DNA of 64,000 nt from positions 19,880,001 through 19,944,000 of the forward strand of contig OY754466.1 of the NCBI GenBank assembly GCA_963575645.1, given 5' to 3'. The position numbers and the translations under genes were made by a program. Under the pieces are notes generated by a model, which saw only the letters and a program-made list of their open reading frames with translations, did not search any database and had not been told where the DNA came from. This stretch comes from Xanthostigma xanthostigma (Eukaryota; Arthropoda; Insecta; Raphidioptera; Raphidiidae). Shown here in pieces: positions 51,755-62,613 of the stretch. Position 1 is the first letter of the stretch. Every line of letters starts with the position of its first letter.

Positions 51755-53559
51755 TTATTTCTCAGTTTTTGAATCGTTTGTATGCGACTTCTTGTGTATT
51801 GTCAGTGTCTGTTTCTGTCTATATGCTTGTCCACATACATCACACACATAGGGACGCTCTCCTGTGTGAATCCTCGTGTGTTCAACCAAACTAACCTTTT
51901 GCGTGAACGTTTTTTTGCATATCTCGCAATTGAACGGTTTCTCGCCTGTATGTATAAGTTTATGTCGTGCGAGGTTGCTTACGCGCGAAAACCGTTTGTG
52001 ACATATATCACACTCGTAACTCTTTTCGCCCGTGTGAACCTTCAGATGTTTTCTGAGAGACGATTTCTCGGCAAAACTCCGATTACAAATTTCGCAGACG
52101 TGCGGCCGTAGACCTGAATGCAGATGAATGTGCATGTTGAGTTCTTGTTTTGTTATGAAACGTTTACCGCAAATGTCACAACCAAACGCTCTGACTCCGG
52201 TATGCCGCAACATGTGATTTCGCAGATTTCCGCTTGTGTTGAAACCTTTTCCGCATTCAGAGCACAAATAGTATTTTTCCTCTGCGTGGTACCTGTTAAA
52301 AAAAACAACAGCTATTGGGATTTTTTTCGACCACGAGCCATCTACTCAGTACTTCAGTGAACTATCTTATGCGAGGCATCCTTCAACTAAATCCTCATGG
52401 GCTCACAGAGTTGAAATTATCAAGAATCAATACACGAAAGAAAGTATGGGTTTTGTAAAATAAATCTGCCAAAAATTACACACATCAATACACAACGACA
52501 ATTTTAAATTTTAGACTCTAGAGAAAGATATTAGATACTCCTTTTTCAAATTTACCTCAGGTGTTGTTTGAAGTTAACGTATTTTTGAAAAACTTTTGAA
52601 CAAACATTACAAGTAAGATGCGTTTCATGCGTTTTCATATGACTAGTTAGCGATCGCTGATTGCTGAAAGATTGTTGACATTCCTCACATTTCACATTCT
52701 TTATATGCGTGTCTTTATGTATAGCTAAATTATTTGATCTTTTAAATTTCTTATTACAAATATCACAAGAATATTTAAAGTTCTGATTTTCTTTTGGATG
52801 CATTGTCTGCATGTGTCGACCCAAATTGCAAGATTTTTTAAATTTCATATTGCACAATCTACATGAATATTTACACGTTTTTTTACTTGAATTATTTATT
52901 ATTTTACTGCACGAATTGTCTGGAGAAAGTGATAAGTCTTCGCCAATTTCATCTTTAAATGAAAACATAAGATCACAGTCGTCTAAAGATTCGAGTTTTT
53001 CATCTTTTACAATATCTTCTTCCTCCTCATCTTCCTCTTCTTCTTCATCATCGTCGTTACTATTTTTAATTATTGAGAAATGTTCATTTTCTAATAATCT
53101 TTTACGTAGTTCGTTATCAGATTTTTCACAACGTATTTTAAAAAAGTAAAACTGACTGACAAGACTTGCACATTCAACACAAATTTTATCTGGAAGACCA
53201 TCACCTTCATTTATCTGAAAATAAGAATATTTTTCATTTTAAAAATAATAGGTATATTTGCGATGACAGGTACCTATGAACCATTCCAGTGAACAAAAAA
53301 TAGCCAAAAATATAGTATATTTTTTTTATTATTAGATAAAATAAAACTGTGGACTGTACAATGTACAAATAAAAGTTGGCATTTAACATAATTTGATTGG
53401 ATACGATTAGTTAATTACCTGTATAGCAGCACAAGCCATCAACAAATCCGAAGTACTTAATTGATCAATGGAAGTATCATCATATCTAAAAATCGACTTC
53501 ATTTCAACATTTTCTGTTAAACATGAACGACATATGTTTATAATATTTTCACTTTTCAT
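51755..53559 (-). CDS. ZAD C2H2 zinc-finger protein A, 10 fingers
   Basis: Likely nuclear sequence-specific transcription factor; target unknown. Three exons: 53559-53419, 53214-52556, 52292-51755 (141+659+538 nt, 445 aa). The ZAD is split by intron 1 and keeps both zinc-binding pairs, ICRSC (residues 10 and 13) and ICVEC (59 and 62); ZAD domains mediate dimerisation. A long acidic run (DDDEEEEE) follows at about 101-114. Four C2H2 fingers lie in exon 2 (the fourth completed across intron 2) and six in exon 3, with TGEKP-type linkers only in the last fingers (HTGEKSYEC, HTGEKPFNC, HTGERPYVC). Intron 2 (phase 2) cuts inside HLR-YH of finger 4. It is the most diverged member of the array and the one nearest per. 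Start chosen at the only Met just before the first ZAD cysteine. Confidence 0.88.
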
Positions 53560-53683
53560 CGTGGAAATAATTGCTACTGCCAAAATAGATAAATATATAC
53601 AAATTTGACATTTAAAATTACATAATATAAAAAGTCAGTAGATAAGATACTCTATTCAAGCAAGAGTTCATAAGGTTCGTTCC

Positions 53684-53725
53684 AAGCAGCCAGCAAACGG
53701 TTTCGAAACCGTTTGCTGGCTGCTT
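53684..53725. repeat. 42-bp perfect palindrome
   Basis: Every base of 53684-53704 pairs with 53705-53725 about the centre TTTCGAAA; no loop. Lies 125 bp above the start codon of zinc-finger gene A. Confidence 0.95.
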
Positions 53726-54110
53726 AGAGTTAACTTGTCTTCTCTATGGTTAACTTTTAAAGAGTTTTATTTAAAAATTGTTGCTTACGACCATTCCAAA
53801 CGAATTTTCTTTTTTATCCAAAATTTTCCATTTTTTTTAAAGTAAATCTTAAATTCTCCAAATTTTTCAAGTATTCTTCGAATTGACAACATTTTTAGAA
53901 AGAAACGCAAAGAATACAATGAAACTTCATGGATAAAAATTCGTAACCAATTAAGCAATAAAAAGAAAGGGACGTGTTGATCGGGTTCCCCCCCTCTATG
54001 CATTACTACTTACCTGCACAAAACACACGTGTTTTGTGCTTACCTGCCAACCAATCGGTTCGGGTTCCCCGCCAACATAAATTGTTTATTTTTTACATAC
54101 AATTATTTAA

Positions 54111-54470
54111 TAGGGTGACACAATGCGGGATTTTCGTCACGGAAAGACCTTTTTTTAGCAGCTTAAGTTATTTATAAGAAAAATCAGCACACGCAATAAG
54201 TCAATAACAAACGAACATTAGCTTACGCGGACATGAACGACATTTTATGTATTTTAAATAATTTCAAAGGCCATTCGTTTTTACCCATGGTTAATATTTT
54301 TTAAATTAGGCTACTAAAAAAATGTCGTTCATGTCCGCGTAAGCTAATGTTTGCTACATTGAAACGTTATTTTCGCAAAAGTTGTAAAATTCACATAATA
54401 ATGCGGGACATTTTCCGGGACATATTAATGCGGCACTGTCCCGGAAAATCCGGGACGGTTGGTCACTCTA
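54111..54470. mobile_element. hAT-like element, 360 bp, with 8-bp target duplication
   Basis: Ends TAGGGTGACA and GGTCACTCTA, flanked by TTATTTAA (54103-54110 and 54471-54478). Carries the nested MITE 54214-54351. Between zinc-finger genes A and B. Confidence 0.85.
54214..54351. mobile_element. MITE nested in the hAT-like element
   Basis: Perfect inverted ends of about 30 bp (AACATTAGCTTACGCGGACA and on) at both sides of a short AT-rich spacer. Confidence 0.85.
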
Positions 54471-54702
54471 TTATTTAACCAATAGTTACCCATTCGGCAT
54501 GCTCTGCCTCGGGACAGTTCTCGATGCCGAAAACGCCATATTATGTAACTAGTTCAGAAACGCCTAAAATGTTTTACAGCTTTCAAAATTGATAAAAAAA
54601 ACTCGGAAAATTACCGATTATGGAAGAACTCAAACTTATGAATACTTAATTTATTTAAACTAATATAAAATAGTACAGGACATCCCAAACTGTTGTGATG
54701 CA

Positions 54703-57700
54703 TTATTCTAAATTTGTCGGAACGGAAATATTATTTTCTGTATACGAACTGATTTTCTTCAAATGTATCTTTTTATGCGTTTTGAGCGGCGATCCTTGTG
54801 TGAACCCTTTTCCACAAACGTCGCAGACATAGGGTTTCTCACCAGTATGTATTCTAATATGTTCTACAAGATTTTTATTTTGCGTGAACGTTTTGAAACA
54901 GAATCTGCATCGGTAAGGTTTCTCTCCAGTATGTGTACGTTTGTGCCGAGTAACGTGATGTGGTCTTGAGAACGTTGAATGACATACATCGCACTCATAT
55001 GGACGCCGACCCAAATGAACAACTTCTTTGTGTTTCCTCAAAGAATCAGCCCGCGGAAAGTCTGCACTGCATACATCGCAAATGTACGGCCGAACTCCAG
55101 AATGAGTTCGTGAATGGGTGACAAGTTCGCCTTTACTGACGAATCCATTACCGCATACATTGCATATGTGGGCTTTTATACCTGTATGACGTAACATGTG
55201 TTGTTGAAGGTTGCCGACTTGACTGAAACCTTTGCCGCAAGTTGAACACAAAAACGGTTTTTCTTCGTTGTGAGATCTGAGAGACAAGAAGTGTATACGT
55301 TTTATTATTCATTTTAAAAAAATCAATCTTACCATAATAAATAATTATGGATTTATTTTGCTTTTTTAACCGTCATAAATACTGAATATTTAGTGAAAAC
55401 GTTTCTTTGAATTTGTAGACGATTTCCGTAATAAATGTATTGTGAAATTCAGTTTATACGTAAGAGTACTACAAAAGAAGCTTTCTTATATGAGTTATAA
55501 CTTTATTATTGATTTTGTAATATTCTGAAAAGTAAAATACTAAAATAATTAACATACAATAAGAACGAAAAGTACATGGTGTAGGTGCCGAGATTAATAA
55601 CTTCGCTTCCACCACTTTTATTTGTATTGTATCACAGAACAACTGTTCTGTTGGTTCTGTGGTATTGTATACCTTAATTCTTTTTCTAAAATAAAAGTAG
55701 CCTAAGTTACTCCTTATAACATAAGTTATCTACAAGTGAAAGTCCCGTCAAAATCGGTCCAGTTGTTTTGGAGATTAGCCGGAACAAACAGACAGACAGA
55801 CAGACAGGCAATAATTTTAAAAATTGTTTTATTCTTATAAGTTCCGTATATACTTCCATATGCATTTAGTAAAAAGCTGTTATTTTGGCATTACAAACAG
55901 ACACTTCAATTTAATTTTTTTGTATAGATATTATTATTTTGTATAAAATACAAGAACACCAAAAGGTTTTGTCGACAGGAACTACTGAATCGATATGTAA
56001 AATTCTTTCCCTGAAATACAGAGCAAGTCGGCGTATCCTGGTTTCTAAACATTTCTCTCATAATAAGTTTAGAACAGTTAAAAACGGTTGTAATCATTCT
56101 TAAATTTATAATATCAAAGCAGTGATATTAAAAGTAATATTATACAAGCCCGATATTTTTTGCAAAAAATAAAATTTTTCATGTAAAATAGGTTTTCAAA
56201 ATTGAGTAATTCATTAAAGCAGAAAGCTATTGTTTGCAATTGAACCAGTGTACAAGCAAGCAAGATGCCTGAAAGAATTAAAAAGTCATTTTTACGAATC
56301 AATCAGAAATCTAGAAAAAGATCAAGTATGAATCCTATAAGATAAGTGACACTTAACTGTGAAATAATCGGACTGCTTTTGTCTTCGAATCTATACTTCT
56401 ATACTAATATATAAAGCTGAAGAGTTTGTTTGTTTGTTTGGTTGAACGCGCTAATCTCAGGAGCTACTGGTTCAAATTGAAAAAAAAAATTTTTGTTGGA
56501 TAGCCCATTTATCGAGGAAGGCTATAGGCTATATAATATCACGCTACGACCAATAGAAGTAGAGTATCAATGAAAAATGTTGCAAAATGTATCTAAAAAA
56601 TAAGCATCTATTCAGGTGAAATGCCCTAACTAAATATACTCATATTAGCGTTGTAAGCTTACAAGCCCGGCTGGCTCAATCGGTAGAGCATGCGACTGTC
56701 AATATCAGGGTCGTGGATTCAAGCCCCACGTTGGGCAAATATATTTTTATTTTCTACATTGCTTTCTTCTAAGGCTTACATTTAAATTTATTTTAATTTT
56801 ATTTAATTAATAAAAAAAAAATTATTAGTTAAAAAAAGTATAAATACTGCTTTTTATCGACAAAAACTTTTGAACGGTAACTCCGATCATCATGAAATTT
56901 GGACACAACATTCATCTCGGTAAACTAAGATGAATGTGTGTACTCATGTTCCTCCCTTCCCCATTCGTTTTTTTACACCCGGGTGAAATCGGACGGGACC
57001 GCTAGTAATAAATAAACAAAAATATGTCGACAATAACAGATCACAAATAATGACTATGACCAAAAGTACTGATTTTGATTTGAAGAAACGTTGCTATTAT
57101 TACCTTAAATGACTCTTGAGATTGCTGATTTGTTTAAAAGCTTTGTGACAAATGTTACACACATGTTTCAGAACCGCTACGTGCGTAGTCATGTGTTTCT
57201 TCAGTTTGCCTTCACTTGTGAAACTTTTATTACATTTATCACAGCTCAGTTCTTCAGCATGCGTTTTTAAATGATAAGTTAAATGACTTGATTTACTGAA
57301 TTCTTGATTACAAAATTCACAGCTAAACGTTTTCTGCTTCTCAACGATATCTTTTGGTGTTTTTTTATGTGTTTTTAATTTGCGTTTCTTTATGCTAATC
57401 AATTTATCGTTTTCTTTTATGTTTTCTAATTTTGACGTGTGTGAACTTTTATGGCGAATCCAAGATTCGGTTTTATAAAATCCTTTAAAGCATATTTCGC
57501 ATTCATGTTCTTTGTTATGCATATGATTATCCAAGTGTTTGATCAGGAAGTCTGTGTTTTGGAATGTTTTCTCACATACAGTGCATTTGTGATTTTCATT
57601 GATTTCACTTGTTTTTTCATCCAAAATTAAATCTTTCAGAGGTTTCAGTGATTCTGAATCAGTATAGCTATCGCGTGATGCAAAATCGTCATTTGAATAC

Positions 57701-58221
57701 AAATCTGCATCGGTTTTAAGTTCAGGTTTAATTAATATTTCTGTTGACATTGCGTTATTGTCGTCTCCTTCATTCTCTACTTTTGGTATCAGTAGTTTAT
57801 CACCTTTGAATCGTTTCCGTAATACTGTGTCCGATTTTTCACATTTCGTTTTAAATGCGTAAGCTCTATTAATATCATCGATACATTGTAAGCAAACCTG
57901 TTCTGGTAAGCCATCATCTTTTGATACCTAATAACAAAAAATTATAAGGTACCTTAAATTATATAATTATTATTGATATAGTTATAAAATGAAATATTAT
58001 TACATACGTCTATTTTCATATTTCTAATGTAAGTGTATTGCTTTAAAAACGGTTTAATTTTAATTTCGTACCTGAACGGAAGTGCACGCCATTATCATTT
58101 CAGAAATTAAATTAGAATGGCTATTTAACGAAGTTTCACAAAATATTGAATTCATTACAACATTCTCAGCTAAACAGGAACGGCATATATTTTCGCAACT
58201 TTCATTAATTTCAAATTCCAT
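54703..58221 (-). CDS. ZAD C2H2 zinc-finger protein B, 11 fingers
   Basis: Exons 58221-58072, 57927-57104, 55276-54703 (150+824+574 nt, 515 aa), all in phase with GT/AG borders. The ZAD cysteines are ICRSC (13, 16) and VCLQC (62, 65). A charged linker follows, then two adjacent fingers (HKCTVC..., HECEIC...), a Lys-rich spacer ([14 protein letters not shown]), three more fingers (the third split by intron 2 at HLR-SH), and six fingers in exon 3 with HTGEKPY linkers. Its exon 3 is clearly homologous to those of genes C and D ([10 protein letters not shown] at its start, [14 protein letters not shown] at its end). Intron 2 (1.8 kb) carries an RTE-like 3' end and a Helitron-like element with a tRNA relic. 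Probable DNA-binding regulator; no target can be inferred. Confidence 0.88.
55690..55825. repeat. RTE-like 3' end with GACA microsatellite
   Basis: TCAAAATCGGTCCAGTTGTT, AGATTAGCCGGAACAAAC and a (GACA)n run at about 55790-55808 form the 3' end type common to several insect LINEs. In intron 2 of gene B. Confidence 0.7.
56390..57006. mobile_element. Helitron-like non-autonomous element
   Basis: Left part has CTAATATATAAAGCTGAAGA, GGTTGAACGCGCTAATC and AGCCCATTTATCGAGGAAGG; right end GGACGGGACCGCTAGT, matching the CTAG-type 3' end of Helitrons. In intron 2 of gene B; contains the tRNA-like sequence below. Confidence 0.6.
56665..56737 (+). pseudogene. tRNA-Lys-derived sequence with GTC anticodon
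   Basis: 73 nt folding as a cloverleaf: acceptor GCCCGGC/GTTGGGC, D stem GCTC/GAGC, variable GGGTC, T stem with one mismatch. The body is that of tRNA-Lys(CTT), but the loop CTGTCAA gives GTC (Asp), and the anticodon stem TGCGA/TATCA has two mismatches. No CCA or intron. Pseudogene more likely than a functional tRNA. Confidence 0.75.
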
Positions 58222-59457
58222 ATTATTCACTAAAAACTATGTTGACTTTGGGAAGTTATTGACCCCTTTATTGTTGTTATTCAACAGACATTAGACAGGT
58301 TAAAAATTCAAATCATTCAATTTGTAATTGAAACATTTTTTAAACGGGGTAACGATACACTGGTTCATAAAATGTTGAGAACTTTTGGATTTGGGGTAGT
58401 ATTCTGCATTTGTAAACATTTTTACTAATGTAGTAATTATAAAACCAAAATATAAATTCTTGCACTATTTTTAATAGAGAAATTCAAGTTTTTACATCAT
58501 ATGGTTTCAAAGAAATACAAAAAATAACTACACATCAGAAACAATGAAAAACATTAATTTTTTCGTTATACAAAAAATATATTTTATAGTAATTATGGGA
58601 ATTTTCAGTGTACAAATAAACTAATGACAAAGAGTATGTTCAAAGACTAAGCGCGGGTTTCAAACAGTTCAAACTTTAATAGGTAGAACATAAAACGAGG
58701 TAAGTTTAAATATCATGACATATTCAGTGCTTAAATGTATCCCCTCCACTTTTAAAGTTTGTCCCTCTCCCTTGATTTATTAATCATAATTGGAAATGCT
58801 ACTTATTGGATCTGAAATTTTTAAATTGCAAAGACAAATTATAATAATGCGTTTAACGTCTGTTTCTCGACTTTATGTCATAACAGACGCCATTCGCACC
58901 GTTACCATTTTCCATCTATCACATCTCTCGTTATTTTTTACATTTTTAAACATCCACTTAATTAATAGCAATGGGCGAATGAAGGAATTTTAGAACATTA
59001 GGATAATTTAGGCAAATTTTGAGCATAGGAGATTGACAGGTAATCGGCCATGGCCGTGAATAAGGAACCATCTCGATATTAATATGCCCTACTCTTTGAC
59101 CGCCCCAGTAATACTGTCAAGGCCACACTTCTTACTGGCAGTAAGAAGTGTGGCCTTGACAGTATTTCTTCTCAGCTCTGGACAGGTAATAGGTTTTCCA
59201 TGTACAATCTCGAGGCGCCAAGGCTACGCATTATAATAGAACTGGAAGACTCTTCAATTAGATTTGATTAGAGTTTGTGGGGTGGCAACCCACGTATTTC
59301 CAAGAAGTTCAAAAACTCCATGGGGTAGATTGTAACGTCGTAGACCTGTGTCGCCGCGCGTGATCTTTGTTAATGATTTTTCAATGACTACTTCATTAAA
59401 AAAACTGTATGGGAAATCGGTTAAAAATTGAAAGACTGTTGAAGTACATAGTCTCTA
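58222..59457. other. intergenic between zinc-finger genes B and C
   Basis: Apart from the hairpin at 59110-59166 I see no feature; a 67-codon plus frame (58790-58993) is not recognised. Confidence 0.4.
59110..59166. repeat. perfect 27-bp hairpin, 3-nt loop
   Basis: 59110-59136 pairs fully with 59140-59166 around GGC. Stem includes CAAGGCCACACTTCTTAC. Confidence 0.9.
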
Positions 59458-62182
59458 TTAGGTACTGTTTATATTTTGTGACAGTGAATTTTTATTCATA
59501 TGAATTTTTTTATGGGTTTTAAGCGGAGACCCTTGAGTGAAACCCTTTCCACAAACATCACAAACATACGGCTTTTCACCAGTATGTATTCTAATATGTT
59601 CAACGAGATTTTTACTTTGTGTAAACTTTTTCGCACAAAATTTACAAGTGTACGGTTTCTCTCCAGTATGTGTTCGTTTGTGTCTAACTAAATGATGGGG
59701 CCGTGAAAAAGTCGCTTTGCATACGTCGCACTCATAGGGCCGTTTTCCCAAATGTACGCCCTCTTTATGTTTTCTTAATGAATCAGGTCTCGGGAAATCA
59801 GCGTTGCAAATGTCACAAATATAAGGCCGAATGCCTGAATGAGTTCTCGAATGCGATACCAGTTCACCTTTGCTGACGAATCCATTGCCGCAAACATTGC
59901 ATATGTGAGCTTTTATGCCTGTGTGACGTAACATATGCTCTTGTAGATTTCCTACTTGAGTAAAACCTTTACCGCACGTCGAACATAGGAACGGTTTTTC
60001 TTTGTTATGAGTCCTAAAAAAAAAAAACCCGCATAACTACAGTTTCGTCCCGGTGTTAAATATGTTAAATAATAGATGTTTGCAAATACAAAAACAAAAT
60101 TACTTATAACAATGAATAATATTAATTATTTTTAATCAATATCATTAGATTCGTTTACCGCATCTTTTTCACTAAATATTGAATTCATAATAATATTAAA
60201 CGATTATCGTCATAATATTTTTTTAGAAGGCTTATATATAAGAAAAAAATGTTAATGTCACTATCGGAACTTGAACACGAAACAACCAATTTCGCGTTGG
60301 CTAAATTTCATTATTCAACAGTGCCAAAGACGATTAGACATTTTGATTTCTCTTATATATAGCACAGAGCACAAACTGCGAGAGCTAATATTATGTTTGT
60401 AATAACAACATTACTAGAATGCTGCCTTTCTCAAAATTGTTTTAATATTAGACGGAGCTAGTGTTAAAAATTTTTGTGAATAAAATAGCGTATGTTTGAA
60501 AGTATGTAATTCATTTTAATGTTCGTTATATCATTTTCTTGTGGTTTTCGAAACGACTTAACTCATTTTAATAATTTAAATTAAACGCAGTACACTAGTA
60601 CACTCAGGCGCAAATCCACCCCTGTGGGCACGATGGACATGCCCACAACCCTAATTAAGTAAGGTCGACATGCTGATATGCCTGAATAAAATTAAAAAAA
60701 AAAAAATTGGTTGTCTGTAAAGTCGGTTTACGGACGATAGTTTTACGTGATAACGTATTCCGCTCGAATATCATATTTAATAATACATAAGCTAAATTTT
60801 AGTAGCTGTCAAACTATATTTTTACCGACTCTCTATCGCTTATACTGCGCTCTCGCTTGCACGCACAGGGTCACGCGGAACGTTACACTTTTTCGTGCGT
60901 GCAGCTGGTGTTTCATCAATTTATAAGATGTTATCACGTCAAAAAAAAAACGAACCCTGCGTTATCACAACCTTTTTTTTGAGAGCTGGATCTGCGCCTG
61001 AGTACACAGGTAAAACTACACTGTTAAAACTCACCTTAAATGACTTTTTAAGTTACTAATCTGTTTGAAAGCTTTGTTGCATATATTACAAGCGTGTCTT
61101 ATTATGGTAGCGTGACTATTTATATGTTTGGTTAGTTGCGTTTCTGTACAAAAACTTTTGTTACATTGTTCACATGAATATACTTGTTCGTGAGTCTTCA
61201 TATGATAGTTTAAATGATTGGATTTAAAGAACGTCTGTTCACATATTTCACAAGAATAAATTTTACTTTTCTTTCGCGATTCTTGTATTTTTTTCTTAAA
61301 TCTTTTTCCGCTCACTTTTTTAATTTTATTTTCTTCTGTTGTATACGTGAAATCTATTGAATGCAAAGATTCGTGACGTATTAATGATTCTCTTTTTGAA
61401 AAACCTTTGTAACAAAATTCACATTCGAATTCTTTACTGTTTGTATGATTTTTTAAATGTTTATTTACATATCTTTTAGCCACATTTTTGTCGCAAAGAG
61501 GGCATTTAGACACTTTTAATGAATTAATACTGTTTAAAGGTCCGTCTGAGTCATTATCGGAGTTCAAATCATTTTCTAAAGATGCGTTTTCGTTTAAAGG
61601 GCTTATGTTTTCAGACTCTGAAACATCTTGATCCACGTGATTTGAATAAGGGTATATGTCCGGCTTTATATCGATTTCTTCTTTAAGTTCCGCATCTGTA
61701 GTCACAGGATATTCGTTCTTAGGTAAAAACAATCTGCTTACTTCAAATCTACTCCGAAGTAAAACATCTGATTTCTCACACTTTTGTTTAAAAGTATTTA
61801 TAACATTTACTTCTTTGCTACACGCTGCGCAAATCTCGCTGGGCAAACCGTCTCCTTCGCTTATCTTTAAAAAAAAAACAGTTATTTGTTAGTAAAATCA
61901 TTAAAAAAAAAGTCAGGCGGAACGTGACACATTTCGGAACGTGACACTTTTTCGTACATGCAGCTGGTGTTTCATCAATTTATAAGATTGGTGTTTCATC
62001 AATTTATAAGACGTTATCACGTCAAAAACACACATTACCTGTACCGCAGCACACGCCATAATAATGTCAGCTATCTGCAATTCGGTATTTCCTAACTTCC
62101 CCAAAGAAAATATCGATATCATTTCTACGTTTTCAACTAAACAGACTCGACAAATATTCTTCATAGGTATATTATCCACCAT
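59458..62182 (-). CDS. ZAD C2H2 zinc-finger protein C, 11 fingers
   Basis: Exons 62182-62039, 61864-61035, 60013-59458 (144+830+556 nt, 509 aa). ZAD cysteines ICRVC (11, 14) and ICAAC (60, 63). The linker is rich in Asp, Glu, Ser and Asn; two fingers (KCPLCDKN..., FECEFCYKGF) are followed by a Lys-rich spacer, then three more fingers, the last split by intron 2 at HLR-TH, then six fingers in exon 3. The start at 62182 matches the short leader of genes A and B; an in-frame upstream ATG at 62218 would add 12 residues. Intron 1 holds a partial MITE (61917-62032) and intron 2 a hAT-like element with the same MITE family nested in it. Close paralogue of B and D. Confidence 0.88.
60605..61000. mobile_element. 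hAT-like element carrying a nested MITE
   Basis: Ends CAGGCGCAAATCCA and GGATCTGCGCCTG; flanks AGTACACT and AGTACACA (7/8). In intron 2 of gene C. The nested unit is at about 60702-60946. Confidence 0.8.
60702..60946. repeat. dispersed MITE family, copy 2
   Basis: Inverted relative to 12966-13232: TTGTCTGTAAAGTCGGTTTA at the left and GTTATCACGTC plus poly-A at the right. Confidence 0.8.
61917..62032. repeat. dispersed MITE family, partial copy 3
   Basis: Only the GCAGCTGGTGTTTCATCAAT-side remains, with an internal duplication of GGTGTTTCATCAATTTATAA. In intron 1 of gene C. Confidence 0.75.
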
Positions 62183-62613
62183 TTTTCCAAGCAAGGGATT
62201 ATTTTCGGAACAAAACAATACTTATGCACAAGTACAAATCAGGGACAGTACAAATCGCATACATTCTATGATTATTTGCAGCAGGTAAGAGTAAAATTTA
62301 ATCTGTTCATAGTGTTCACCTATATTCATCGAAATATAAATGGTTTACAATTAAAACATTTAAATAAATAACTAAAAATAATTAGATAGCGATATATTTT
62401 ACTGTTATGAATTAAAAATTTACAATAAAATAATAAATTTGAATTGCCTAATTAATATAACAACACGTTTTTAGATTAGATTACCACTATTTGACAAATA
62501 AAATATGGATACCTACTCAGAAGATATAATTTACACTTTACTCAAATTTATATGTAGAATACTTTGTCTCACAATGAGTTATCAACTCAGAACGCTTTAT
62601 AAAATGTTTATGT

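Noticed and set aside
52118-52360. Plus-strand ORFs opposite the zinc-finger exons (for example 52118-52360, 54763-54969, 59500-59691)
   Set aside because: Shadows of the minus-strand zinc-finger exons.
53684-53725. Transcription terminator
   Set aside because: Terminator hairpins of bacterial type do not apply in this eukaryotic setting and there is no T-run.
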